Assembly (NCBI GenBank): GCA_947455515.1
Contig: CANGOF010000014.1
Span: forward strand, 1-36,668
Direction of reading: 5' to 3'
DNA length: 36,668 nt
Source: Flavobacteriia bacterium
GTDB taxonomy: Bacteria; Bacteroidota; Bacteroidia; Flavobacteriales_D; Crocinitomicaceae
The position numbers and the translations under genes were made by a program. The stretch's first letter is position 1, and every line of letters begins with the position of its first letter. Under the pieces are notes generated by a model. It had not been told where the DNA came from and did no database searches. It was given only the letters and a program-made list of their open reading frames with translations. Positions 1 to 9,885 of the stretch are shown here, in pieces.

Positions 1-1647
1 AATAACGCTTTAAGAACCGTACAAGTTATTTTTCAACCAAACGAGGATTTATTTTTAGATGGAACGAATCCTTTATTCTTAATTGCGGACTTAACTTCTT
101 TGGGTAAAAATTGCGTTATTCCTCACTTCAAACGAGTACAAACCTTGGATGAGTATAATCCAACTTTTTGTATAACTTATTGGGAAGTGTATTTGGAAAC
201 GAAAGTTCCTAAAGAAGAAATTATGGATGTGTTTGTCTTTGTGGAAGGAAATGCAAAGATTGAAATGAATGAGTTTCCCTATGTTAATTTAATCTCCAAT
301 AGAGAATTCATTACAACTGTGAATAGCGTTATTTTTAAAGATGCATTAATCGACAAAGTAATCTTAACCGAACAAATTGAAAAAGTAGGAGAAAAAGTAT
401 CCTCAGTTACGCCAAATGCAAAAGGTGTAATAGTTCAAGATGCTGACACTACAGTACGCATAGAAAGCAAAGAAAAAGTGGTTTCAAGCATACGTGTTGC
501 TTCCGATAAATTGGATGAGTTGATGAACTTGGTGAGTGAATTAGTGACTACTCAAGCTAGTTTAACCTTGTACAATGAAAAAAATGAAACACCAGAATTA
601 GAAATAATTTCGGAAAACATTGAAAAATTATCCCGTCGTTTAAGAGACATTGCATTTGGAATGACCTTGGTTCCTATCAATAACATGTTCAGTCGTTTCC
701 AACGTTTGGTAAGAGATATGTCGGAAACACTTGGAAAAGAAATTCAGTTTGTAACGGAGGGTGGTGAAACGGAATTGGATAAATCCATTATTGAAACGCT
801 GACCGACCCATTAATGCATATCATTCGTAACAGCTTAGATCATGGCTTAGAAAAGCCAGAAGATCGCATGTTTCTTGGGAAGCCTAGAAAAGGTACAGTC
901 AAATTAAAGGCTTTTTATTCTGGAATCTCAGTATATATTCAGATTATCGACGATGGGAAAGGAATTGATGTAGAAGCTGTCAGAAATAAAGCGATTAGCA
1001 AAGGTTTCTTAAAAGAAGAAGATGTTTTATCGGAGAAAGAAATTTTTGACTTTATCTTTTTCCCAGGATTCTCTACGGCAGCGGTTGTTACCGATATCTC
1101 CGGAAGAGGAGTTGGAATGGATGTAGTTAAACGTAACATTACAGACTTAAAAGGTTCAATCGTTGTGGAATCAGCAGTAAATGTTGGGACTACACTGACG
1201 ATTAAATTACCATTAAGTCTTTCTATTATTGATGGTTTATTGGTTGAAATTGAAAAAGTAAATTACATTATTCCTTTATCGGTAGTGAACAAATGCTACG
1301 AAGTGGATAATGCAGATATGCTTCATAATTTCAATAAATTATTGGTGTTAGAAGAAAAACAAGTGCCATATATCAACATTCGAAAAGAATTTGGATACCA
1401 AGATTTAGTAGAGGACGAAAAATCACAATTGATTGTTGTGAGTGATGGAGATCACGAGGTTGGAATCTGCGTAGATTATATTGTTGGGGAATACCAAGCA
1501 GTAGTGAAACCAATCGGTAAATACTATAAAAATCAAGATTTTATTTCAGGTGCAACAATCCTGGGAGATGGTTCTATCGCGTTAGTGATGGATACACATA
1601 AAATAGTGGAATTATATACAGAACACGTTAAAATGGAAGTAAGATAA
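1..1647 (+). CDS. cheA: Chemotaxis histidine kinase CheA, C-terminal part (N-terminus outside window)
   Basis: The frame is open from base 1 (NNALRTVQVIFQPNEDLFLDGTNPLFLIADLTSLGKNCVIP...), so the TTG at 100 is not the real start. P3 dimerization (SSIRVASDKLDELMNLVSELV), P4 ATPase (DPLMHIIRNSLDHGLE, IIDDGKGID, GRGVGMDVVK) and P5 regulatory regions are present. Confidence 0.95.
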   Translation, partial: NNALRTVQVIFQPNEDLFLDGTNPLFLIADLTSLGKNCVIPHFKRVQTLDEYNPTFCITYWEVYLETKVPKEEIMDVFVFVEGNAKIEMNEFPYVNLISNREFITTVNSVIFKDALIDKVILTEQIEKVGEKVSSVTPNAKGVIVQDADTTVRIESKEKVVSSIRVASDKLDELMNLVSELVTTQASLTLYNEKNETPELEIISENIEKLSRRLRDIAFGMTLVPINNMFSRFQRLVRDMSETLGKEIQFVTEGGETELDKSIIETLTDPLMHIIRNSLDHGLEKPEDRMFLGKPRKGTVKLKAFYSGISVYIQIIDDGKGIDVEAVRNKAISKGFLKEEDVLSEKEIFDFIFFPGFSTAAVVTDISGRGVGMDVVKRNITDLKGSIVVESAVNVGTTLTIKLPLSLSIIDGLLVEIEKVNYIIPLSVVNKCYEVDNADMLHNFNKLLVLEEKQVPYINIRKEFGYQDLVEDEKSQLIVVSDGDHEVGICVDYIVGEYQAVVKPIGKYYKNQDFISGATILGDGSIALVMDTHKIVELYTEHVKMEVR

Positions 1648-2168
1648 TGAAGACAGATGTAACAAACGAAAACAACTTAGGGGAAACCAAGTCTTTCTTG
1701 TCCTTTAGATTAGGGGAAGAACATTTCACCATTCCAGTAATGAAAATTATGGAAATTTTGGAAGTTCCTAAAATAACCAAAGTACCGCAATCACCTAACT
1801 TCTTAGTAGGGGTGATAAACCTTAGAGGTGCTGTTTTACCTGTGATTGATACGCGAATAAAATTTGGGATGACCCAGATGGAATACACAATCAACACCTG
1901 TATTTTAGTATTGAGCGTAGAAGTGAATGACGAAACCTTAGTGGTAGGAGCTTTGGTTGACTCGGTGTCAGAAGTGTTCGAATTAAATGAATCAAAAATC
2001 AAACCTTCTCCTTCCATCGCAACGAAATACCGTGCAGATTATATCGCTGGTATGATACAAGAAGACGACCATTTCATGATGGTATTGAATATTGATAAAG
2101 TGTTTTCTTCCATGGATTTAGAGTCAATGGCAGAATCCAAAGAAGTAAAAGTTGAAGAGAATAAATAA
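1647..2168 (+). CDS. cheW: CheW coupling protein
   Basis: FRLGEEHFTIPVMKIMEILEVPKITKVPQSPNFLVGVINLRGAVLPVIDTR is typical CheW. The start overlaps the cheA stop (TAATG). Confidence 0.95.
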   Translation: MKTDVTNENNLGETKSFLSFRLGEEHFTIPVMKIMEILEVPKITKVPQSPNFLVGVINLRGAVLPVIDTRIKFGMTQMEYTINTCILVLSVEVNDETLVVGALVDSVSEVFELNESKIKPSPSIATKYRADYIAGMIQEDDHFMMVLNIDKVFSSMDLESMAESKEVKVEENK

Positions 2169-2195
2169 ATTGTTTAATTATAAAAAGTAAATAAA

Positions 2196-4592
2196 ATGGG
2201 ATTATTTGGAGGTGTATCATCAAAAGAAACGCAGCTTTTAGCGAGTGTTTTAGATAAAATAGCAAATGGCGATGTAAATGTGAAATTATCAATCGATAAT
2301 TTTTCAGATGCTTCCGTTGTTAGTGCAGTGAATAACTTAGTAAAATCAACGAAAGAATCCAACGAAAAATTGGTAGACAGTGCTTCGATGATTGAAGCGA
2401 AACAACAAGAAGTAAACGCGAAAAATGAAGCGATAAATGCACTACAAGGAATTAAATCTACAGTAGATGCATCCTTTGCTTCTATTGAATTTGATGTGAA
2501 AGGAAACATTCTTTCTGCAAATGCAAATTTTGTTCACGCATTAGACTATACAAATGAATCAGAGTTAGTTGGTAAACACCATTCAATGTTTGTTACCGAA
2601 GAATACAAAAGATCAAATGAATATTCCCAATTTTGGAACGACCTTGCACAAGGAAGAACACAAGCGGGTGAATTCATGCGTATCTCGCGTGATGGAAAAG
2701 AGATTTGGATCCAAGCTGCATATACGCCTCTAAAAGACGACAAAGGAAATGTAGTTAAAGTAATTAAAATTGCTTCGGATATTACAGCGCAAAAACAAGT
2801 ATTAAAAGAAAACGAACTAAACATTGCTGCATTAAAATCGGAAATAGAAACACGTATGAAGTTAGTAGATGAACTTTGTATCGTTTCCGAAGTAGATTTA
2901 CGTGGTCACATTACCTACGTTAACGATAAGCATTGTGAGGTTTCGCAATACAAACGCGAAGAACTTATTGGGCAAAATCAAAACATCGTTCGTCACCCAG
3001 ACATGAAAAAAGAGGTGTTTAAAGAACTTTGGTCTACGATCATGCGAGGAGAAGTATTTAGAGGTCCGGTGAAAAACCGCAAAAAAGATGGTACTCCTTA
3101 CTACGTAGATGGTGTGTTTGCTCCAGTGATGGGTCCAAACGGTAAACCGGTAAAATACATTGGGGTACGTTATGAAAATACCGAACAAACATTTGCAGCA
3201 CAAGAAGCAAAAGGGGTAGTAGATGCAATTAATACTTCGTTCGCTTACATTGAATTTGATACAAAAGGAAACATCCTTACTGCAAATGACAATTTCTTAG
3301 GTGCATTAGGTTATTCATTAAATGACATCGTTGGTAGACACCATAGAATGTTTGTGGATCCAGAAGTTGTAAATTCTTCGGCATATGTTAAATTCTGGGA
3401 TGACTTAGCAATGGGTATTGCTCAAAATGACTTATTCAAACGTATTACGCGTTCAGGAAAAGAAATTTGGATTCAAGCGGTGTATTCTCCTGTTAAAGAC
3501 GAAATGGGTAGAATAGTTAAAATTGTGAAAGTTGCTACGGATGTAACTGCGGCAACAGAAGCTGCAAAAGACACTGCGGAAGCTGCAGAAGAAGCAACAC
3601 GTGTATTAGCTTCTTTAGCAGAAGGGGATTTAACTCAAAAATACGAGGTGGAAACGAAAGGTAACCTTAAAATAATGGGTGAATCTTTAAATAGAACCAT
3701 CGATACCTTAAGCGAGTTGATTTCAACAGTTGTTACCAATGCAGATAATATTGCTGCTGCGAGTGTGCAAATGTCTTCTTCAGCACAACAATTGTCAGAA
3801 GGTGCAACGGGACAAGCAAGTTCAGTAGAGGAAATTTCATCTTCTATGGAACAAATGACTGCAAACATCCAACAAAATACAAGTAACTCTCGCCAAACAG
3901 AGAAAATTTCTACGCAAGCTGCTTCGGATATATTAACAAGTAAAGAATCGGTAATCGAAACAGTGGCTTCAATGAAAACAATTGCCTCTAAAATTTCGAT
4001 CATCGGTGAAATTTCAAGACAAACAAATTTACTTGCATTAAACGCTGCTGTAGAAGCTGCTCGTGCGGGTGAACATGGACGTGGTTTCGCGGTGGTTGCT
4101 GCTGAGGTACGTAAATTGGCAGAACGTTCGCAATTAGCAGCGACAGAGATTGATGAGGTTTCAGGGAAAAGTGTTGACATCGCTCAAAAATCAGGTGAAA
4201 TGTTGAACGAGGTAGTACCTAACATTCAAAAAACTTCCGATTTAGTGCAAGAAATCACGGCTTCAAGTGTAGAACAAAGCGCTGGTGCAGATCAAATAAA
4301 TAGTGCGATTCAAATGCTAAATAATGTAGTGCAAGAAAATGCTGCTACAGCGGAGGAAATGGCTGCTGGTGCGGAAGAATTAAATGCACAAGCCGAACAA
4401 TTACAAGAAGCGGTTGCGTTCTTTAAACTAGATAGCATTTCTAACAATAGAAAATTTGAACAAAAAGCAACGATTAAAAAACCAACGATTCATACCCAAA
4501 GACCTGTTGTTAAATCAACATTAAAGACGGGATCTGTGAATATTAATCTTGGTGGACCAGACAGCTTAGACAACGATTTCCAATCCTTCTAA
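2196..4592 (+). CDS. Soluble methyl-accepting chemotaxis protein with three PAS domains
   Basis: Two PAS of the '[19 protein letters not shown]' type and one Aer-like PAS (ITYVNDKH...RHPDM...[15 protein letters not shown]). HAMP-like segments, then an MCP signalling hairpin ([41 protein letters not shown]). No obvious transmembrane segment. Confidence 0.95.
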   Translation: MGLFGGVSSKETQLLASVLDKIANGDVNVKLSIDNFSDASVVSAVNNLVKSTKESNEKLVDSASMIEAKQQEVNAKNEAINALQGIKSTVDASFASIEFDVKGNILSANANFVHALDYTNESELVGKHHSMFVTEEYKRSNEYSQFWNDLAQGRTQAGEFMRISRDGKEIWIQAAYTPLKDDKGNVVKVIKIASDITAQKQVLKENELNIAALKSEIETRMKLVDELCIVSEVDLRGHITYVNDKHCEVSQYKREELIGQNQNIVRHPDMKKEVFKELWSTIMRGEVFRGPVKNRKKDGTPYYVDGVFAPVMGPNGKPVKYIGVRYENTEQTFAAQEAKGVVDAINTSFAYIEFDTKGNILTANDNFLGALGYSLNDIVGRHHRMFVDPEVVNSSAYVKFWDDLAMGIAQNDLFKRITRSGKEIWIQAVYSPVKDEMGRIVKIVKVATDVTAATEAAKDTAEAAEEATRVLASLAEGDLTQKYEVETKGNLKIMGESLNRTIDTLSELISTVVTNADNIAAASVQMSSSAQQLSEGATGQASSVEEISSSMEQMTANIQQNTSNSRQTEKISTQAASDILTSKESVIETVASMKTIASKISIIGEISRQTNLLALNAAVEAARAGEHGRGFAVVAAEVRKLAERSQLAATEIDEVSGKSVDIAQKSGEMLNEVVPNIQKTSDLVQEITASSVEQSAGADQINSAIQMLNNVVQENAATAEEMAAGAEELNAQAEQLQEAVAFFKLDSISNNRKFEQKATIKKPTIHTQRPVVKSTLKTGSVNINLGGPDSLDNDFQSF

Positions 4593-4599
4593 TCCGTAT

Positions 4600-4696
4600 G
4601 GGCGAATAAATATTCGCCCAAATCGTAGTTCGGGCGTGTTCGGGCGAATCGCGATTCGCCCTATATCCGCCCTATATCCGCCCTATATTCGCCCTT
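4600..4696. repeat. Intergenic palindromic repeat cluster (GGGCGAAT family)
   Basis: Perfect 20-nt palindromes GGGCGAATAAATATTCGCCC (4600-4619) and GGGCGAATCGCGATTCGCCC (4642-4661), followed by about three short repeats TATATYCGCCC. Confidence 0.85.
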
Positions 4697-4714
4697 AAAT
4701 AAAAAGCAACACCA

Positions 4715-5560
4715 ATGCCCATAATCGACGACAAAAAAGAATTATCTGAATTGGATTTCAATAAGTTAAGCAGCTTTATTTATTCCAATTTTGGGATTAA
4801 ATTACCCTTAGCTAAGAAAACGATGTTGCAATCGCGTTTGTTAGCGCGATTAAAAGCGAATAACATCGATTCGTATAAGGAATATTGCAATTTTGTACTT
4901 TCAGGTAAAAGTGGAGAATCAGAAATCATTAATATGATAGATCTGGTTTCTACTAATAAAACAGATTTCTACCGCGAACCTGCACATTTTGATTTTATGA
5001 AGCAGGTAATTCTTCCTGAATATTATCAAAATAATTCAGAAAAGCAATTCAAAGTTTGGAGTTCTGCAAGTTCGTCAGGGGAAGAGGCATATACGATTGC
5101 GATGGTGATCAGTGAATTTATGGAGGGCAAAAGAAAATTTGACTTTTCAATTCTTGGGACGGATATCTCAACACGTATTTTGGAAAAAGCTGCAACTGCA
5201 ATTTATCCCTTAGAGAGGGTGGATGTAGTCCCTTTAGCGCAAAAGAAAAAATACCTTCTGAAAGGAAAAGACGAAACAAATCCTTTAGTGAGAATTATTC
5301 CAGATCTAAGAGCGAAAACAAGATTCAAACGTCTAAATTTAATGGATAATAATTACGACGTACCGAAAGAATTTGATTTGATTTTTTGTCGAAATGTATT
5401 GATTTATTTTGATAGAGAGACCCAAGAAAAAGTAATTAATAAATTATGTACCCACCTTAAAGTGGGCGGCTATTTTTTCTTAGGACATTCAGAATCTGCT
5501 AACGGATTAGACGTTCCTTTGAGACAATTAAAACCAACTATCTTTATTAAAACACATTGA
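4715..5560 (+). CDS. cheR: Chemotaxis protein methyltransferase CheR
   Basis: N-terminal CheR helices, then VSTNKTDFYREPAHFDFM, VWSSASSSGEEAYTIAMV and DLIFCRNVLIYFD. Confidence 0.95.
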   Translation: MPIIDDKKELSELDFNKLSSFIYSNFGIKLPLAKKTMLQSRLLARLKANNIDSYKEYCNFVLSGKSGESEIINMIDLVSTNKTDFYREPAHFDFMKQVILPEYYQNNSEKQFKVWSSASSSGEEAYTIAMVISEFMEGKRKFDFSILGTDISTRILEKAATAIYPLERVDVVPLAQKKKYLLKGKDETNPLVRIIPDLRAKTRFKRLNLMDNNYDVPKEFDLIFCRNVLIYFDRETQEKVINKLCTHLKVGGYFFLGHSESANGLDVPLRQLKPTIFIKTH

Positions 5561-5568
5561 TAATTATT

Positions 5569-5651
5569 GTAGGGATGTTGCTGCTTGTAGGGATGTTGCA
5601 TTGCTTGTAGGGATGTTGCATTGCTTGTACGGATGTTGCATTGCAACATCC
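5569..5651. repeat. Tandem 20-nt repeat ending in a 21-nt palindrome
   Basis: GCTTGTAGGGATGTTGCATT repeated at 5583, 5603 and 5623 (one change in the third). Terminal palindrome GGATGTTGCA-T-TGCAACATCC at 5631-5651. Confidence 0.85.
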
Positions 5652-5681
5652 TTAAAAATCATCCCAATAAAAAAAAATAAT

Positions 5682-6584
5682 ATGAAACACGAATTATCAG
5701 ACCAGGAATTACTAAACGAATTAAAACAACGTTTTGATTTAAATGCTTCCATGCTTATTGAGCAACAAAATTTGATTACGCAATTAAATGAGGTAAATGA
5801 AAAATTACTTCTTTCGGAAACATTGAAAAGTAACTTCTTGTCTAACATTAGAAATGAAATTAATAATCCCATTGCTGCCGTATTGGAATTAGCAAAAAAT
5901 ATTTCAGAAGGTAATTTAGAGGTCCAATCCATGCAAAAATTTGCGACCTTAATTTATTCAGAAGTGTTTGATTTAGATTATCAGTTGAGAAACATTTTTT
6001 TATCTGCAGAAATCGAAGCTGGAGAGGCTCAACTTTCTATAAATACAATCAATATAACAAGTTTCTTAAAGAATTGCATCGACGCATTTGCAACAAAAAT
6101 CAAAAAGAAAAACATTCAGCTCTCCTACAAAAGTGGAGTGGAGGAGGATTTAAATTTCAAAACGGATGCTGAGAAATTACAATTAATTTTAAGTAATATT
6201 ATCGGAAATGCAATTCAATTTAATGCAAATGGTGGGGAAGTATGTATAGAAAGCACCTACGAAAATCACGGCCTTAAAATTGTAATTACTGACAACGGAA
6301 TAGGGATAAAAGAAGAAGATATTGACAAAATTTACGATCGTTTTCACCAGATAGAAGAAGGTTCAACAAAGACCTATGGTGGACATGGTTTAGGATTAAG
6401 TATTTCCAAAGCATTACTAGAAATTATAGATGGAACCATTTCTGTGGAAAGTAAATTTGGGGAAGGAAGCACGTTTACAATTCATCTAAATGAATTAGAA
6501 TCCGTTGATGGACAAGACGATATGTTTTCATCCGTTGGAAATGAATTTTTATTCGAACAAGACGAAGACGACATGTTATTTTAA
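5682..6584 (+). CDS. Histidine-kinase-like ATPase with Asn replacing the H-box His
   Basis: FLSNIRNEINNPIAAVLE aligns to canonical FLANMSHEIRTPLNAILG. N, G1, F and G2 boxes look intact (NIIGNAIQFN, ITDNGIGIKEE, DRFHQ, GGHGLGLSI). ATG at 5682 is preferred over the track start at 5601, which lies inside the tandem repeat. Confidence 0.85.
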   Translation: MKHELSDQELLNELKQRFDLNASMLIEQQNLITQLNEVNEKLLLSETLKSNFLSNIRNEINNPIAAVLELAKNISEGNLEVQSMQKFATLIYSEVFDLDYQLRNIFLSAEIEAGEAQLSINTINITSFLKNCIDAFATKIKKKNIQLSYKSGVEEDLNFKTDAEKLQLILSNIIGNAIQFNANGGEVCIESTYENHGLKIVITDNGIGIKEEDIDKIYDRFHQIEEGSTKTYGGHGLGLSISKALLEIIDGTISVESKFGEGSTFTIHLNELESVDGQDDMFSSVGNEFLFEQDEDDMLF

Positions 6585-6596
6585 TATTTTGCTGTA

Positions 6597-6619
6597 GGGA
6601 TGTTGCATTGCAACATCCC
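6597..6619. repeat. Palindromic element, same family as 5631-5651
   Basis: GGGATGTTGCATTGCAACATCCC, a 23-nt palindrome between the HK-like gene and cheD. Confidence 0.85.
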
Positions 6620-6635
6620 CATAATATAAATAAAA

Positions 6636-7094
6636 ATGGAACAAATAATAAATAAACACTACCTATACCCCTCGGCTCTTTTTGCGGAAAAAGAATCCTT
6701 TTGGGTAGACACGGTTCTCGGATCGTGTGTAGCAGTGTGTTTATTCGACCCTGTTACAAAGCTTGGAGGGATCAACCATTACATGTTACCCTTGTGGAAT
6801 GGGAATGGATTAGCATCTCCTAAATTTGGAAACATTGCCATCGAAAAATTAATTGAAAAAATGGTAAAAAATGGCGCGATCAAATCACGCTTAGTGGCCA
6901 AAATTTTTGGAGGGGCAGATCAAATGGCTAGTTCAATGAAAATTGGAGACAGAAATATTGAAATCGCAAAAGAAATTTTAAGCCTACATAACATTCCAAT
7001 TCTCGCTGAAAATACGGGTGGATTGGTTGGTAGAAAATTACGTTACGAAACAGGTACTGGAAAAGTGCTTATGAAATTTTTAACAAAAGGGTAG
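6636..7094 (+). CDS. cheD: Chemoreceptor glutamine deamidase CheD
   Basis: DTVLGSCVAVCLFDP...GGINHYMLP contains the catalytic Cys/His pattern; also KIFGGADQM. Confidence 0.93.
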   Translation: MEQIINKHYLYPSALFAEKESFWVDTVLGSCVAVCLFDPVTKLGGINHYMLPLWNGNGLASPKFGNIAIEKLIEKMVKNGAIKSRLVAKIFGGADQMASSMKIGDRNIEIAKEILSLHNIPILAENTGGLVGRKLRYETGTGKVLMKFLTKG

Positions 7095-8171
7095 ATGGAG
7101 AAGATTAAGGTATTAATTGTGGACGATTCAGCTTTAGTAAGACAAACACTGGTTGCTATTTTAGAGTCAGACCCTATGATTGAGGTCGTAGCGGTTGCTT
7201 CTGATCCATACGTGGCGGTAGAAAAAATCAAAGAGGTGGTTCCAGATGTTATCACCTTGGATGTGGAAATGCCTCGAATGGATGGGTTGACTTTCTTAAA
7301 GAAATTGATGTCGCAGCATCCAATTCCAGTGATTGTGATATCTACGTTGACGGAAAAAGGCACCGACTCTGCGATGTTAGCCTTAGAATATGGTGCGGTA
7401 GAGGTAATTGCAAAACCAAAAGTAAATACCAAACAAGGATTAGAACAAGCTAAAATTGAATTGTGTGATAAAGTTAAAGCTGCGGCACAAGCACAAATAA
7501 AAAAGAAAAATAGTTACAGTAGAGATTCAGATGCAGTAGCACCTAAGTTGTCTGCGGATGCCGTATTGGCGAAACGTGCATATACGAGTTTGGTTCAAAC
7601 AACCGAAACTGTTATTGCTGTGGGAGCTTCTACAGGCGGTACAGAAGCCTTAAAAGTATTTTTAGAAGGATTTCCATCCGATTGTCCTGGTATAGTAATC
7701 GTACAACACATGCCTGCGTTATTTACGCAACAATTTGCAAAAAGATTAAATGACATTTGTAAAATTACGGTCAAAGAAGCTGAAAATGGAGACAAAGTAT
7801 TACGTGGACATGCGCTTATCGCTCCAGGAGGAAAACATTTAGTATTGAAACGAAGTGGAGCGGTTTACCACGTCGAGGTGATAGATGGTCCATTAGTAAA
7901 TAGACACCGACCTTCGGTAGATGTACTTTTTCGTTCGGTAGCAAGATATGCCGGTAAAAATGTAGTAGGGGTAATACTTACAGGAATGGGCGATGATGGC
8001 GCAAGAGGAATGTTAGAGATGAAAGAAGCAGGAGCATATACGATTGCACAAGATGAAAAATCCTGTGTGGTATTTGGTATGCCTAAGGAAGCCATTAAGT
8101 TAGAGGCAGTAGATTCGATTTTGCCTTTGACGGAAATAGCTAAATTTGTGCTTAAAAAAGTGAATGTATAA
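7095..8171 (+). CDS. cheB: Protein-glutamate methylesterase CheB
   Basis: REC domain ([28 protein letters not shown]) plus esterase domain ([25 protein letters not shown]). Confidence 0.95.
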   Translation: MEKIKVLIVDDSALVRQTLVAILESDPMIEVVAVASDPYVAVEKIKEVVPDVITLDVEMPRMDGLTFLKKLMSQHPIPVIVISTLTEKGTDSAMLALEYGAVEVIAKPKVNTKQGLEQAKIELCDKVKAAAQAQIKKKNSYSRDSDAVAPKLSADAVLAKRAYTSLVQTTETVIAVGASTGGTEALKVFLEGFPSDCPGIVIVQHMPALFTQQFAKRLNDICKITVKEAENGDKVLRGHALIAPGGKHLVLKRSGAVYHVEVIDGPLVNRHRPSVDVLFRSVARYAGKNVVGVILTGMGDDGARGMLEMKEAGAYTIAQDEKSCVVFGMPKEAIKLEAVDSILPLTEIAKFVLKKVNV

Positions 8172-8189
8172 TTTAATAAATTAATAAAA

Positions 8190-8549
8190 ATGAAAAAAGT
8201 ACTTATTGTGGACGACTCGATGTATATGAGAACATTAATCAGCACAGCGTTAAAAAATACAGGGAGATACGAAATCATTGGTCAAGCGGGTAATGGAACA
8301 GATGGTATTGAAATGGCTTTAGAACATGAACCAGATTTAATTACTATGGATAATATCTTACCAGATATGATTGGTACAGATATCGTGAAGGAATTGAGAG
8401 CAGAAGGAATTACGGCTAAAATCATTATGGTGAGCGCGGTGGGTCAAGACGATGTGATCGCTGAAGGAATGGCAAATGGTGCACAAGACTATTTGGTAAA
8501 ACCATTTACTGGTGAACAATTAGTAGAAAGAGTGGATCTTTTATTTTAA
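8190..8549 (+). CDS. cheY: CheY-like single-domain response regulator
   Basis: [32 protein letters not shown] and LVKPF; sits in the che operon. Confidence 0.92.
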   Translation: MKKVLIVDDSMYMRTLISTALKNTGRYEIIGQAGNGTDGIEMALEHEPDLITMDNILPDMIGTDIVKELRAEGITAKIIMVSAVGQDDVIAEGMANGAQDYLVKPFTGEQLVERVDLLF

Positions 8550-8557
8550 GAAGAAAT

Positions 8558-9166
8558 ATGGATAATTTTACAAACGAACAACTTTTAGTTGCGAAAGAAA
8601 TAGTTTCCGATGGTTTAGAAAAAGCTGCGGAATCATTATCCTTTTTCTTAAATGAAAAGGTATCGCTATTTCAGTCAGAAGATGCGGAAATCTCTGATAT
8701 TTCAACTATCAGTTTACAAAAAAAACCAGGTGATATTATTTATTTTCTTACGACAAAAGTAATTGGAGAATTAAAAGGGGTGTGTTGTCTTATTTTCTCA
8801 GAACAAGAAGTATCTATGCTACATAAAGCTGCATTACCTCCTGAAGTTTTAAATGATCCTACAATGATGGCTGAAATGGGAGATGCAATCATGTTAGAAG
8901 TAGACAATATCATTTCTGCTTCGGTTATTACACAATTTTCGAATGCCTTAAAAGTTAAAATCCATGGCGGCGTGCCTTCCCTTCAAAAAATAAACTTTGA
9001 AGACATGGCAACCTACATTTCAGAAGAAATCAGTAAAGAATTATACTTAATAAGTTTCAAAACCAATTTTGAAACCGATAACATGAATTTCAGTCCAGAA
9101 TTTTTATGGCTGTTCGATAATACCTTCGTCGAAACAATCCAAGAATTCAGCAAACAAAACGCATAA
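8558..9166 (+). CDS. CheC/CheX/FliY-type CheY-P phosphatase
   Basis: MLEVDNIISASVITQFSNAL aligns to the CheC helix (EIGN..), and the E-x2-N-x22-P spacing is satisfied (EVDN...GGVP). Follows cheY. Confidence 0.75.
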   Translation: MDNFTNEQLLVAKEIVSDGLEKAAESLSFFLNEKVSLFQSEDAEISDISTISLQKKPGDIIYFLTTKVIGELKGVCCLIFSEQEVSMLHKAALPPEVLNDPTMMAEMGDAIMLEVDNIISASVITQFSNALKVKIHGGVPSLQKINFEDMATYISEEISKELYLISFKTNFETDNMNFSPEFLWLFDNTFVETIQEFSKQNA

Positions 9167-9172
9167 AACAAA

Positions 9173-9203
9173 AAAACCGACCTTAAAAAAGTTGGTTTTT
9201 TTA
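9173..9203 (+). terminator. Rho-independent-like terminator after the che operon
   Basis: AAAACCGACCTTAAAAAAGTTGGTTTTTTT: imperfect hairpin plus T-tract. Confidence 0.6.
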
Positions 9204-9220
9204 TTTTATCTATACCTTCT

Positions 9221-9271
9221 CGACTCCAGCGGATTCGCACATCGCTACGTCCAGCGGAGTCGCAAATCGCT
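9221..9271. repeat. REP-like repeat pair
   Basis: CGACTCCAGCGGATTCGCACATCGCT followed by ACGTCCAGCGGAGTCGCAAATCGCT. Confidence 0.75.
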
Positions 9272-9276
9272 ATAGG

Positions 9277-9666
9277 CTACACCCCTAATGCACGTGTAAT
9301 TTTTTTCTTCAATATTTTGACAGCATCCATATCTTTTATCACATAGTCTGTCGCTCCAGAATCTATCATATCTCCAGCTAATCCTAAACTATCTTGACCA
9401 CTCAACATAATCACACGCATTTCTGGATTGATTGCTAATATCTTTTTTAAAGCTTCTTGACCATTCATAGCATTTGGATCTTCTTTATCTAAATAATAAT
9501 CCAATACAATCAAGTCTGGTCGCTCATGTAAATTTTCTAAACAAGCTTCTGCCGTACTAAATCCTTTTACAGAATAAGATTCGTTTTCCGCTAAATCATC
9601 GGTAACAACTTCTAAGAAAAAGTTATCATCTTCTACAACAAATATTAAGTTTTTTGGATTGGACAT
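9277..9666 (-). CDS. Single-domain response regulator
   Basis: NLIFVVEDDNFFLEVV, DLIVLDYYLD, VIMLSGQ, YVIKDM; REC domain only. Confidence 0.9.
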   Translation of the reverse strand: MSNPKNLIFVVEDDNFFLEVVTDDLAENESYSVKGFSTAEACLENLHERPDLIVLDYYLDKEDPNAMNGQEALKKILAINPEMRVIMLSGQDSLGLAGDMIDSGATDYVIKDMDAVKILKKKITRALGV

Positions 9667-9885
9667 AAGCGTTAGTTTGTATTGTTTATATACAATAATA
9701 CGTAATTAATTTTAGTATTCAAACCTTTTAAACCAAAAATAATGAGTATGAATTACGTTTATTTACTTAAGTTATTCTATTAGAATGATTTTTCCCACAT
9801 TTACCTAGTACGAAGTATTAGGTACTCAGCGCCCTCTAAAACACCAAACACGTCCAAAATCTCTCCCTTCCTCTGCGCTAAAAAA

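Noticed and set aside
100-1647. TTG at 100 as the start of cheA
   Set aside because: The frame is open to base 1 and the upstream residues are CheA-like; the ORF is truncated by the window.
3635-4180. 181-aa antisense ORF in the chemoreceptor gene
   Set aside because: Opposite to a highly conserved MCP signalling domain; no recognizable domain.
9803-9823. Imperfect inverted repeat ACCTAGTAC-GAA-GTATTAGGT
   Set aside because: Single copy, one mismatch, no clear promoter or terminator context; too weak to call.
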